Shown here in pieces: positions 35,071 through 42,656 of a stretch of 64,000 nt of DNA. The position numbers were made by a program, and so were the translations under genes. This stretch comes from Bacteroidota bacterium. Lineage in GTDB: Bacteria; Bacteroidota; Bacteroidia; Chitinophagales; LD1. Every line of letters begins with the position of its first letter. The first letter of the stretch is position 1. The DNA lies in assembly GCA_018267385.1 (NCBI GenBank), contig JAFDYN010000019.1:1-64000 (forward strand), in the 5' to 3' direction. A model generated the notes under the pieces. It had not been told where the DNA came from and did no database searches. It was given only the letters and a program-made list of their open reading frames with translations.

Positions 35071-35167
35071 GTAGCGGGGTTTACTGACAAGATAGATAAA
35101 GCCCGCGCAAAATAAAAAAGTGCCCCGCAGACGGTGCACTCCAGTGTGAACAAAATATAATGGGGGA

Positions 35168-35917
35168 TCACTGATCAGCAGTAGCAGGTGCCAGAGGATC
35201 TACCGCATGGATGCCGCTGGCAGTAGCAGCGTACATATTGCTGTTATCCTTGTACACTTCTCCTTTGTAGGCTATAGATGGCTCGATGATCACCTCTTTA
35301 TTACCCTTGGTCATAGACTTGATGGTCTTAGAGAGGTTTTTGATATCTGCCGGGTCATTGATGCGGATGTGATTATCAGTATTGCAGCCGGAGCAGCTCG
35401 CTACTGCTACATCTACAGTCACAGCGGTAGGATCTACCTCTATCTTTTCCTGTACATCAGGTGTATTGAACTTTGGGCGTGTGAAAGTATAATTCACGGC
35501 TACAGCATCACCGTGGTCGGCATCTATCTGTACAGATACCTTCTTGGGAGAGGCGGTCTTCTCTACATTCTGGCTCACCTCCTGGCCATTGATCATGGTA
35601 GAGAGGCGTATGGTGTAGTTCTCCTCTGAGCCGAGCTTGGTATCGGCTGTATTGACATAGGCGCCTTTGCCGCTTGCTACGGTCTTACCTGCTTTATCTT
35701 TCACTTCATACTTGATGAGGAAGGAAGGCACCTCTATGATATCACCTGTGGCTTCATCCTTCACCGTATAGTGCATGTAGGAGTAGTCCCAGCTGTTTTG
35801 CGTGGTATTGAGATTTACAAACTCAAATTTAGAGGGCTTTGATGGTTCTGTGCCGCCGGCTATGGATGGCAGGGTACCTGCTATCAGGGCGATCAGTGCG
35901 ATGGTAAACTTTTTCAT
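35168..35917 (-). CDS. Secreted hypothetical protein, paralogue 1
   Basis: 249 residues from ATG 35917 with a signal peptide (MKKFTIALIALIAGTLPSIA). It shares a repeated architecture with the gene at 36084-36878: NSWDYSYMHYTVKDEATG, FLIKYEVKDKAGKTVASGKG, DTKLGSEENYTIRLST and KTASPKKVSVQ, then VDVAVASCSGCNTDNHIRI with a C-x-x-C. The strands suggest an Ig-like or adhesin-type extracellular protein. No sorting domain is evident. I do not recognise the family. 166 bases separate it from its paralogue; both are on the minus strand. Confidence 0.65.
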   Translation of the reverse strand: MKKFTIALIALIAGTLPSIAGGTEPSKPSKFEFVNLNTTQNSWDYSYMHYTVKDEATGDIIEVPSFLIKYEVKDKAGKTVASGKGAYVNTADTKLGSEENYTIRLSTMINGQEVSQNVEKTASPKKVSVQIDADHGDAVAVNYTFTRPKFNTPDVQEKIEVDPTAVTVDVAVASCSGCNTDNHIRINDPADIKNLSKTIKSMTKGNKEVIIEPSIAYKGEVYKDNSNMYAATASGIHAVDPLAPATADQ

Positions 35918-36083
35918 AATCAATGTTTAATACTGGGTCATACGTAGGAGGTCAGGTGGTGTTACGCAAAACAGGGACTATATGTTACAATCGGCCTGTT
36001 GTTTATGTTGATAGTCAGTGTATTATAAAATAAAAGCCCGCTACTGTTGGGGCAGCGGGCTTGCAGATATGTTGCGCGGTAGG

Positions 36084-36878
36084 TTATTCGCCTTCGCTCT
36101 CCGGCTCTGATGCAGTCGCATCGCCTATATGCAGTTCCTGTATCTTGGTCGGAGACACCTCAAAGTAGCTCTCGGCGTAGCGGTAGTAGCCATCCTTGGT
36201 AGTGACAGTAGGGCGCAGCATCACCTGTACCTTTCTGCCGCGGTCCATCATGTTGTTGATCTTTTGATCGAAGCTGCTGTAGCTGTCAGGGTCAGAGAGC
36301 GTAGCATGCGGAGAGCTCTCTGTGATACGGATGGTAGAGCAGTCGCGGCAGTTGGCCACGGTAGCCTCTACGCTCACAGATACCGCCTGCACGTTCAGCT
36401 TCTCATAGTCTGCCGGGCTGCTGTACTTAGGGCGCATCACTTTGTAGGCAAAGGAAGTGCCGTACTGCAGCAGTACCATTTTCTTAGGCGAGGCCTTGCG
36501 GTAGATAGACTGGGTGACGGCGTCCTTGTGCACATGGGCAGTGATAGCGATGGAGTAGTTTTCCTCAGACTCCAGCTTGGTATCATTGATGTCTACAAAG
36601 ATGCCCTTGCCGCTGGCTATCGGATTGCTGCGGTGGTCGCGCACCAGGTAGGTGATCTGCGAGGCAGGCACGCTGACCTCATGGCCGGCAGCATCAGTGA
36701 CGGAGTAGATGATAGAGGTATGGTCCCAGCTCGTCTCCGTAGCTTCGAGCCGCGCAAACTTATATCCACCCGTATTTTCTGTATGGTTTTTGGCCTCTTT
36801 GCCGGGCTTATCGCCCCTGGCGGAGGCGCTCATGCCACCGATAGTGGCCAGGAGCAGTATGAATAGAATCTTTCTCAT
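36084..36878 (-). CDS. Secreted hypothetical protein, paralogue 2
   Basis: 264 residues from ATG 36878 (MRKILFILLLATIGGMSASA, signal peptide). Aligns along its length with the preceding paralogue: TSWDHTSIIYSVTDAAGHEV, ITYLVRDHRSNPIASGKGIF, DTKLESEENYSIAIT, RKASPKKMVLLQYG, and VEATVANCRDCSTIRITES carrying the C-x-x-C. The C-terminus ends in acidic SEPESEGE. The pair comes from a local duplication followed by divergence. Function unknown; predicted periplasmic or extracellular. Confidence 0.65.
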   Translation of the reverse strand: MRKILFILLLATIGGMSASARGDKPGKEAKNHTENTGGYKFARLEATETSWDHTSIIYSVTDAAGHEVSVPASQITYLVRDHRSNPIASGKGIFVDINDTKLESEENYSIAITAHVHKDAVTQSIYRKASPKKMVLLQYGTSFAYKVMRPKYSSPADYEKLNVQAVSVSVEATVANCRDCSTIRITESSPHATLSDPDSYSSFDQKINNMMDRGRKVQVMLRPTVTTKDGYYRYAESYFEVSPTKIQELHIGDATASEPESEGE

Positions 36879-37018
36879 GACAAGGGGGTTTAATACCCTC
36901 ACGTACGAGAAATCATTTTATATGTTACGCTTTGCGTAAAAACCTGGCTGTTAATTATAATGAACGGCAGGGGGCAGATCGCGCACCTGCTGCTATCTCT
37001 TGGCCTTTTCTTGTATCA

Positions 37019-37066
37019 AGCCCTGAAAGGGCGGTACACCTTCGGTACAGGGCAACGCCCTGTGTG
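37019..37066. repeat. Palindromic intergenic element related in layout to the RAYT repeats
   Basis: AGCCCTGAAAGGGCGGTACA, CCTTCGGTACAGGGCAACGC, CCTGTGTG. Its layout (AGCCC..GGGCG, short spacer, then AGGGCAACGCCCTGTG) copies that of the half-unit AGCCCCAACGGGGCG ... GTGGGGCATCGCCCTACGTG near 5 kb, though the bases differ. It is probably another family of the same repeat type. Confidence 0.55.
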
Positions 37067-37080
37067 ATAGCAAACGAAGA

Positions 37081-37422
37081 CTACCTCGCGGAAGCCTGGT
37101 GCGCATCATCCAGCCGCTTCTGTATCTGCCCGGTCAGGATATGCCAGAACATGACAAAGTCTGACCCCAGGCTCCACAGCGGATAGGTGAAGGTGGCCGG
37201 CTTGTTCTTCTCTATAAAGAAGTGACCTACCCATGCGAAGCCATAACCCAGGAATGGGATAGCCGCAAAGAAATACCACCGCATGGTGACCAAGCCAGCT
37301 ACAAAGCTCGCGATCACCAGGCCCGTACCGATGAAGTGCAAGGTCCTGTTGACCGGGTCGCTATGCTCCCTGAGATAATATGGATAGAAGCTCCAGAAGG
37401 TCTTGTATTCTTTCTCTGCCAT
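37081..37422 (-). CDS. DUF962 (Mpo1-like) membrane protein
   Basis: 113 residues. Opens KTFWSFYPYYLREHSDPVNRTLHFIGTGL, the family's conserved H-x-x-x-x-N-R-x-x-H-x-x-G pattern, followed by hydrophobic segments and AWVGHFFIEKNKPATFTYPLWSLGSDF. The yeast relative Mpo1 is an iron-dependent dioxygenase acting on 2-hydroxy fatty acids; the histidines needed for it (H19, H29, H67) appear to be present. Whether bacterial DUF962 proteins do the same chemistry is inference. Single gene. Confidence 0.85.
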   Translation of the reverse strand: MAEKEYKTFWSFYPYYLREHSDPVNRTLHFIGTGLVIASFVAGLVTMRWYFFAAIPFLGYGFAWVGHFFIEKNKPATFTYPLWSLGSDFVMFWHILTGQIQKRLDDAHQASAR

Positions 37423-37501
37423 GGCGGTCTATTTTATTCCAATTTAGAAAGTCTGTGGCTATGCCGCAAACTTCGCATTTACATTTTTTTTGAACCGAAA
37501 G

Positions 37502-37544
37502 TTTGGAGGTATGGATTTCAATAGTAGCTTTGCAGTACAAAGTA
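37502..37544 (+). promoter_or_regulatory. Promoter with overlapping palindromic operator 1
   Basis: TTTG at 37502-37505, exactly 19 bases, then TAGCTTTG at 37525-37532: a textbook Bacteroidota -33/-7 promoter. The -7 box is also the left arm of CTTTG-CAGTA-CAAAG (37528-37542), continuing GTACTTTTA. The same palindrome with the same CAAAGTACTTTTA tail recurs at 38579-38597. The start codon follows at 37552. Confidence 0.75.
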
Positions 37545-37551
37545 CTTTTAG

Positions 37552-38214
37552 ATGACTCAGAAAACAGATCATTTGCAGCAGCTGGCCGAGATCAAGACCA
37601 TGATGGAGCGCAGCAGCAGGTTTCTCAGCCTGAGCGGCCTGTCAGGTGTATTTGCAGGTTTCTTTGCCTTGGCTGGCGCCGCGGCCTTTTACATCTTTGT
37701 CAATCAGCGCATCGGCTATGGCTATAGCGAGCTGGCCCACCGGCTGCCCATAGACCTGGATATGGACTTTTATACCTTCTGCTTTGTAGATGCGGGTGCT
37801 ACGCTCTTTCTCGCGCTGGCAGTAGGCAGCTACTTTACCGCCCGCAAGGCCAAAGAGGACGGCCAGCGCATCTGGGATCTCTCTGTACTCAGGTTTATGT
37901 TCAACCTTTTCATCCCGCTCGCTACAGGCGGATTATTTTGCCTGATATTGCTATTCAAGTATCATTGGTTTGGTATCATACCGCCCGCCACGCTGATCTT
38001 CTATGGTCTCGCGCTGCTCAATGGCTCCAAGTACACACTGGATGAGGTGCGCTGGCTGGGTATATCAGAGCTCATACTCGGGCTGATAGGCTGCCTGTAC
38101 CTGGGCTATGGCGTGACACTGTGGGCTATCGGTTTTGGCGTGCTGCACATAGTATATGGACTGATCATGTACATCAGGTACGAGGCCAAACCAAAAGAGA
38201 AGAAGTACTGGTAA
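37552..38214 (+). CDS. Multi-spanning membrane protein upstream of the winged-helix regulator
   Basis: 220 residues. A soluble helical start (DHLQQLAEIKTMMERSSRFL) is followed by about six transmembrane segments, e.g. LSGVFAGFFALAGAAAFYIF, DAGATLFLALAVGSYFTARK, LIPLATGGLFCLILLF-like, and SELILGLIGCLYLGYGVTLW, ending in a basic tail EAKPKEKKYW. No known catalytic motif. Its stop is 12 bases from the start of the winged-helix regulator, so they form an operon. It may be the membrane-side partner (sensor or effector) of the regulator; that is inference from gene order only. Confidence 0.75.
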   Translation: MTQKTDHLQQLAEIKTMMERSSRFLSLSGLSGVFAGFFALAGAAAFYIFVNQRIGYGYSELAHRLPIDLDMDFYTFCFVDAGATLFLALAVGSYFTARKAKEDGQRIWDLSVLRFMFNLFIPLATGGLFCLILLFKYHWFGIIPPATLIFYGLALLNGSKYTLDEVRWLGISELILGLIGCLYLGYGVTLWAIGFGVLHIVYGLIMYIRYEAKPKEKKYW

Positions 38215-38226
38215 GAAGATAGTGCT

Positions 38227-38526
38227 GTGAAAAATTTTATAGACAGGTTAAATAAGGCATTCGAAAACAGGATCAGGCTCGGCATCATGTCTGCGCTCAT
38301 GGTCAATGCGAGCGTGGATTTCCTCACGCTCAAGGAACTGCTGAATGTGACCGACGGCAACCTGGCCAGCCACATCACTGCGCTGGAGAAGCTGGAGTAT
38401 ATCGCCGTGAAGAAGGAATTTGTAGGCAAGAAGACCAAGACGACCTATGTAGCTACCAAGCTCGGCAAGATGGAGTTTAACCATCACCTGAAAGCCCTGG
38501 AGGATATGATCCGCCAGAGCGAGTAG
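38227..38526 (+). CDS. Winged-helix DNA-binding transcriptional regulator
   Basis: 99 residues from GTG 38227 (MKNFIDRLNKAFENRIRLGI). A compact winged helix-turn-helix: FENRIRLGIMSALMVNASVD, LTLKELLNVTDGNLASHITA as the recognition helix region, LEKLEYIAVKKEFVGKKTKT and TTYVATKLGKMEFNHHLKAL as the wing and C-terminal helix. It looks like the HTH_34/MarR-like 'winged helix DNA-binding' group. It lies between two copies of a CTTTG-N5-CAAAG palindrome, one before its own operon (37525-37544) and one 53 bases after its stop (38579-38597), the natural candidates for its operators. Confidence 0.9.
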   Translation: MKNFIDRLNKAFENRIRLGIMSALMVNASVDFLTLKELLNVTDGNLASHITALEKLEYIAVKKEFVGKKTKTTYVATKLGKMEFNHHLKALEDMIRQSE

Positions 38527-38578
38527 GCCGGGTGGCAAAATGAATGAGGAGGCACACCCTCCTGTTTTTTTGCCTTGC

Positions 38579-38597
38579 TACTTTGAATTGCAAAGTA
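38579..38597 (+). promoter_or_regulatory. Palindromic operator 2
   Basis: TACTTTGAATTGCAAAGTA: perfect 7-bp inverted repeat with a 5-base spacer, followed by CTTTTAAA. It shares CTTTG-N5-CAAAGTACTTTTA with operator 1. Positioned 19 bases before the start codon at 38616, where a -7 element would be expected. Confidence 0.7.
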
Positions 38598-38615
38598 CTT
38601 TTAAATAATATAAAA

Positions 38616-39116
38616 ATGGACAAGCAAACAATCCGCTATCGCAGACAGATCAGGTACATGATCATATTCTTTATGGTATCACTCACCATCAGTGGCCTCA
38701 CCGCTATGCCTGCGCGCGAGGGTGTGAGCTGGCTGGTCAGTGTGGTGCCGCAGTCATGGACCATGATACAGGCCTATCTCATGTCCGTACGCGAGGCCCT
38801 GTACCAGTGCAACTCTATGCTCTTCTACGGCTATGACTGGCTCGCCTTTGCGCACATCGTGATAGCGGTACTCTTCATCGGCGTCCTGCGCGACCCGGTG
38901 CGCAATATCTGGGTGGTAGAGTTTGGCATGATAGCCTGCGTCATGATCCTGCCTTTCGCCTTTGTGATGGGAGAGGTGAGGGGCATACCGGTGTGGTGGC
39001 GGCTGGTAGATTGCTCTTTTGGCGTGGTGGGTATCATACCGCTCTGGTTTGTGCGGGACCGCATCCGCAGGCTGGAGCATACCATCAGCATCGAGAGGCT
39101 CAATACTGTTTTCTGA
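38616..39116 (+). CDS. Membrane protein of unknown function
   Basis: 166 residues from ATG 38616 (MDKQTIRYRRQIRYMIIFFM). About four hydrophobic helices: MIIFFMVSLTISGLTAM, WLAFAHIVIAVLFIGVL, FGMIACVMILPFAFVMGEV and LVDCSFGVVGIIPLWFV, ending in a cytoplasmic-looking basic helix RDRIRRLEHTISIERLN. A stretch of RDPVRNIWVVEFG links helices 2 and 3. Directly downstream of operator 2, so probably controlled by the winged-helix protein. Family not recognised. Confidence 0.7.
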   Translation: MDKQTIRYRRQIRYMIIFFMVSLTISGLTAMPAREGVSWLVSVVPQSWTMIQAYLMSVREALYQCNSMLFYGYDWLAFAHIVIAVLFIGVLRDPVRNIWVVEFGMIACVMILPFAFVMGEVRGIPVWWRLVDCSFGVVGIIPLWFVRDRIRRLEHTISIERLNTVF

Positions 39117-39117
39117 T

Positions 39118-39321
39118 ATGTTCCGTCTCGCCAGGATGATCGTGACCCTCACTGCGCTGCAGTGGACCCGCAGTGCGCTGCAGCAGTCGCTCAGGCATGC
39201 GCGTCATACTGCTCCGCAGAAAGAAGAAACACGCAATCTCCATGATGACAAAGAACTGAAAAGAAAGATGCTCCTGGCCAGCACGCTGCACACGCTGCTC
39301 GGAGTTTTTTATAACGACTAA
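39118..39321 (+). CDS. Small hypothetical protein, 67 residues
   Basis: ATG 39118 lies one base after the preceding stop (TGA 39114-39116), suggesting coupled translation. Reads MFRLARMIVTLTALQWTRSA, a basic-amphipathic first half, then a charged stretch PQKEETRNLHDDKELKRKML and a hydrophobic tail LHTLLGVFYND. Unrecognised. Coding status rests on the tight spacing and plausible composition. Confidence 0.4.
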   Translation: MFRLARMIVTLTALQWTRSALQQSLRHARHTAPQKEETRNLHDDKELKRKMLLASTLHTLLGVFYND

Positions 39322-39374
39322 ATCCACCCCTGCATGAAGCATCGCTCTACCTAAACCAAAACACAACCATTATT

Positions 39375-40943
39375 ATGAAAAGAAATGACGTCCCTATCCT
39401 CGTGGCTACGGCGGCCTGGAGTTTCCTCTTCTATGAGCAGTCCGCTGGGCTCAATTACTTCCTCTTCGATCTGCTACTCATCATACTGCTGCTCGTGCGG
39501 GATGCGGCCCTGCTACGGCGGCTCACCTTTATAGCTGCGGCGGCGGGGTGTATCGTGTCTTCGTTTTTTGTGTTTTGGTACGGTACTACCCTGCCGTACG
39601 TAGCCAATCTGATCTCGCTCGTAGCGCTCGCAGGTTTCAGCATGGATCCTGAGTCGTCTTTTATCATTGCCTGGCTACAGTCGTTTTTCTCCATGTGCTG
39701 CGTGGTCATCTTTATGGCCTCAGATTTTATCATGCGCATCACCTCTCCCCGGGAGAATAGCACAGAAAGCCGCGCCATCCAGAAAGTACTCCTCGCCATC
39801 ATCCCTGTGGTCATCTTTTTTGTCTTCTTCTTCATCTACCGCGAGAGCAATCCCATCTTTGACCAGCTCGCAAGCCGTATCAATTTTGACTGGCTGTCTG
39901 CCGGGTGGGTGCTTTTCACCATCGGTGGTTTCCTGCTCATGTATGGCTTCTTCCGGCAGCGCATAGCTGCCAGCATACAGCAGCGTGACCACGCCACGCC
40001 AGACGACCTCGCTGTCATCACAGAGGAGCAAGATACCTTTTCACAATTCGCCAACGCAGATAACCTCGTCTACACCGGCGTGCTGCTACTCATCCTGCTC
40101 AATGGCCTGCTGTCAGTGGTCAACGGCCTCGACGTTTACTATCTCGGCATCGCACACCGCGTGCCTGCGGGCATCACCTATGCCCAGTTTCTGCACAATG
40201 GTACCAATGCGCTGATCCTCTCTATTATCCTTGCTATCAGCATCATTCTTTTCTACTTCCGCGGCTATCTCAATTTCTACGGTGGAAATAAATGGCTCAA
40301 ACTGCTCGCGCATCTATGGATCGCGCAGAATATCATCCTCGTGCTCTCCACCTGCTATCGCAACTACTCCTATATCGCCAGCTATGGCCTCACGCATAAA
40401 CGTATCGGCGTCTACGTCTATCTCGCACTTTGCATCGCGGGCCTCGTCACGACATTTATCAAGATACTACAGGCTAAGAACAACTGGTTTCTCTTCCGCA
40501 AGAATGCGTGGATCATGTATGCCATGCTGATCGCAGCCGTGCCGGTAGATTGGGATACGGTGATAGCAGATTTTAATATCAGCCACTTTCAGGAGGATAA
40601 AAAAATGGAGATAGACCAGCAGTACATGGTCAATCTCAGCCACGCCAATCTGGCGCAGCTATTCCGGTTCTATATAGTAGAAAATAAATCCCTCAAAACC
40701 CGGGAAGACTCCGTACAGGTGGCAGTGGCCGTCACGGCCCCCAATGCAGAGGCCATCATGGAGACCATAGCAGATCCAAATATTGAGATCAAAAAAGCGC
40801 TCTGGTCAAACTATCTCTACCTGGATCGACACTATAGCAAACACGACTGGCAAAGCACCTGCATCAGCAAGGACCGCAACCTGACGGACATCAAAGAAAT
40901 GATCCGCACGCATCACCTCACCTGCCCGGTCTCCCTCCGCTAA
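39375..40943 (+). CDS. DUF4173 membrane protein
   Basis: 522 residues with about ten to twelve transmembrane segments, e.g. FDLLLIILLLVRDAALLRRL, WLQSFFSMCCVVIFMASDFI, IIPVVIFFVFFFIYRESNPI and NLVYTGVLLLILLNGLLSVV with VNGLDVYYLG and the THKRIGVYVYLALCIAGLVT stretch typical of DUF4173. The C-terminal 140 residues are soluble, with ISHFQEDKKMEIDQQYMVN and SLKTREDSVQVAVAVTAPNA and a final SKHDWQSTCISKDRNLTDIK. Function unknown. It follows the 67-residue gene by 53 bases and precedes the DUF1361 gene by 18. Confidence 0.8.
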   Translation: MKRNDVPILVATAAWSFLFYEQSAGLNYFLFDLLLIILLLVRDAALLRRLTFIAAAAGCIVSSFFVFWYGTTLPYVANLISLVALAGFSMDPESSFIIAWLQSFFSMCCVVIFMASDFIMRITSPRENSTESRAIQKVLLAIIPVVIFFVFFFIYRESNPIFDQLASRINFDWLSAGWVLFTIGGFLLMYGFFRQRIAASIQQRDHATPDDLAVITEEQDTFSQFANADNLVYTGVLLLILLNGLLSVVNGLDVYYLGIAHRVPAGITYAQFLHNGTNALILSIILAISIILFYFRGYLNFYGGNKWLKLLAHLWIAQNIILVLSTCYRNYSYIASYGLTHKRIGVYVYLALCIAGLVTTFIKILQAKNNWFLFRKNAWIMYAMLIAAVPVDWDTVIADFNISHFQEDKKMEIDQQYMVNLSHANLAQLFRFYIVENKSLKTREDSVQVAVAVTAPNAEAIMETIADPNIEIKKALWSNYLYLDRHYSKHDWQSTCISKDRNLTDIKEMIRTHHLTCPVSLR

Positions 40944-40961
40944 CGCTAAACCAGAGACGAT

Positions 40962-41621
40962 ATGAACAACCAAAATAAAATAACACTCGCGCTGGTGTTC
41001 TTCAGCGCCTTCTGTGTCGGCATGGAGGTACTGCGCATGCACCTGTCAGATACTATCTCTTTCCGCTTCCTGGTATGGAACCTCATCCTGGCCTGGGTGC
41101 CGTATATCCTCGCGCAGCTCTTCGCCGTGCATGACCTGCGCAGGCAGGCCATCAGCGCTGTGGGCATACTTGCGCTGTGGATCCTCTTCCTGCCCAATGG
41201 CCCCTATATCATCACAGACCTCCTGCACCTGCGCCAGCGCGTAGTGATACCATTCTGGTATGATGTGCTGCTCGTGAGCAGCTATGCCTGGCTCGGTCTG
41301 CTGCTCTCGCTCCTCTCGGTACGTCAGATCCATCATAAACTCAAAGACCACTTTGCACCCCGAAAACTCTGGATCGCCCTGCCAGTCCTATTTCTCAGCG
41401 CAGGATACGGCATCTACCTGGGCCGGTTCCTGCGCTGGAATAGCTGGGATGTCTTCTTCCGCCCTATCTATCTACTGCGCCGCTCACTCACGGAGCTGGT
41501 GCATCCTTTCAGCCACCCGCAGCCACTACAGGTCACCGTCATCATCGGCCTCCTGCTCACGCTCAGCTACACCGTCTTTTATTTATCTCATCATCAAAAC
41601 GCAGACTATGAATCTCAATAA
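40962..41621 (+). CDS. DUF1361 membrane protein
   Basis: 219 residues with about six membrane helices. The DUF1361 pattern is recognisable: FRFLVWNLILAWVPYILAQL, WILFLPNGPYIITDLLHLRQ, VIPFWYDVLLVSSYAWLGLL and YGIYLGRFLRWNSWDVFFRP. The conserved W-N-L, P-N-x-P-Y-x-x-T-D and F-x-R-W-N-S-W-D motifs are intact. Biochemical role unknown. Its last 14 bases overlap the next gene (41608). Confidence 0.88.
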   Translation: MNNQNKITLALVFFSAFCVGMEVLRMHLSDTISFRFLVWNLILAWVPYILAQLFAVHDLRRQAISAVGILALWILFLPNGPYIITDLLHLRQRVVIPFWYDVLLVSSYAWLGLLLSLLSVRQIHHKLKDHFAPRKLWIALPVLFLSAGYGIYLGRFLRWNSWDVFFRPIYLLRRSLTELVHPFSHPQPLQVTVIIGLLLTLSYTVFYLSHHQNADYESQ

Positions 41622-42102
41622 TGTCTTCTCCCGCTCACTGATGTCTTCACTCGGCGGCGGGTTCCTGGTGTTCTTTATAGGTGTATCTGCCGTATTTTTT
41701 ATTACCTGCCTGCGAGACGAGGGAAATATTCTTGAGGCGGGGAGTTTGATATTTTTCATCGCATTTGCCATGTACGTGGTGTATTGGCCTATCCAGATCG
41801 CACTATCTATTATCCACCTGATCACAGCGCGTATGTGGGGTCAGCGTAGTAAGTACCCCACATCGTCGGTGATCATACAATCATTTTTGATAGGAGAGTG
41901 GCTATTGTACATGGCCATCTATCTCTTTCTGGCCTGGGCGTTTTACGGGCCGGAGGTCTGGATTGGCGTCTTCCTTTTTTCTATACCTTATATCATTTGC
42001 TGCAGTATCTCTGTCTATTACTTTCACAGGTATCTCACGCAGGCGATCATAGAGGAACAGGAAGCCAGCACAATACCCGCAGAAAATTCAATAGAATCAT
42101 GA
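41608..42102 (+). CDS. Four-helix membrane protein of unknown function
   Basis: 164 residues from ATG 41608 (MNLNNVFSRSLMSSLGGGFL), overlapping the end of the DUF1361 gene by 14 bases in another frame. Four hydrophobic segments: GGFLVFFIGVSAVFFITCL, LIFFIAFAMYVVYWPIQIAL, WLLYMAIYLFLAWAFYGPEV and IGVFLFSIPYIICCSISVYY, with an acidic tail IIEEQEASTIPAENSIES. No family recognised. Overlaps the next gene by four bases (ATGA), so it is translationally coupled on both sides. Confidence 0.7.
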   Translation: MNLNNVFSRSLMSSLGGGFLVFFIGVSAVFFITCLRDEGNILEAGSLIFFIAFAMYVVYWPIQIALSIIHLITARMWGQRSKYPTSSVIIQSFLIGEWLLYMAIYLFLAWAFYGPEVWIGVFLFSIPYIICCSISVYYFHRYLTQAIIEEQEASTIPAENSIES

Positions 42103-42620
42103 TCACGCTTTTCTTTCAAAGGCTGCTACGGGTGATCCGCATACTCATGACAGCAATGTTTATCCTGTGGTTAACCGGCTTTATCGTGCGGAGTTGCGGT
42201 CACTTCATCGTTACAGACGGGTCTGACGATTATTTTAAGCTCTCCAGCGGCTGCTTCCTGCTGCAGCTTTTAGTAATATATAAGCTGCGGGTGGATGATA
42301 CCCTGTTCATTTGGTTTCTCAAACTCGTTAGCATGTTCGCGCTTGCTCTGGCTGCCTGGGTCCTGATGATATTTTTGGCATTCGCTGATATGTGCTCCGA
42401 GAGTATAGATGCGACTCTGTTTGTGTCAAAGACGGACGCATCATCACAGATCATAGAAACAGACTTCGGTTGCGGCGCTACAGATACCAGCCCGGCGCAA
42501 ATAAATCATTGGCGAGCCATCAAGCTCTCCCCTCACATCTACTGGATACGCGAGCCTGTAGATACTGCTCACATAAATACCACACAGTGGCACCGCATAC
42601 AGCCTGTCTCACAGCCTTAG
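42099..42620 (+). CDS. Membrane-anchored protein of unknown function
   Basis: 173 residues from ATG 42099, sharing ATGA with the previous stop. The first 100 residues hold two to three membrane helices (ILMTAMFILWLTGFIVRS; FLLQLLVIYKLRVDDTLFIW; MFALALAAWVLMIFLAFADM). The remaining 70 residues are soluble and probably periplasmic: CSESIDATLFVSKTDASSQI, CGATDTSPAQINHWRAIKLS and IYWIREPVDTAHINTTQWHR. Unrecognised. Part of the same overlapping gene string. Confidence 0.6.
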   Translation: MITLFFQRLLRVIRILMTAMFILWLTGFIVRSCGHFIVTDGSDDYFKLSSGCFLLQLLVIYKLRVDDTLFIWFLKLVSMFALALAAWVLMIFLAFADMCSESIDATLFVSKTDASSQIIETDFGCGATDTSPAQINHWRAIKLSPHIYWIREPVDTAHINTTQWHRIQPVSQP

Positions 42621-42656
42621 CCTTCATCTATTTTATCATCACTCAAATTTCATTCG

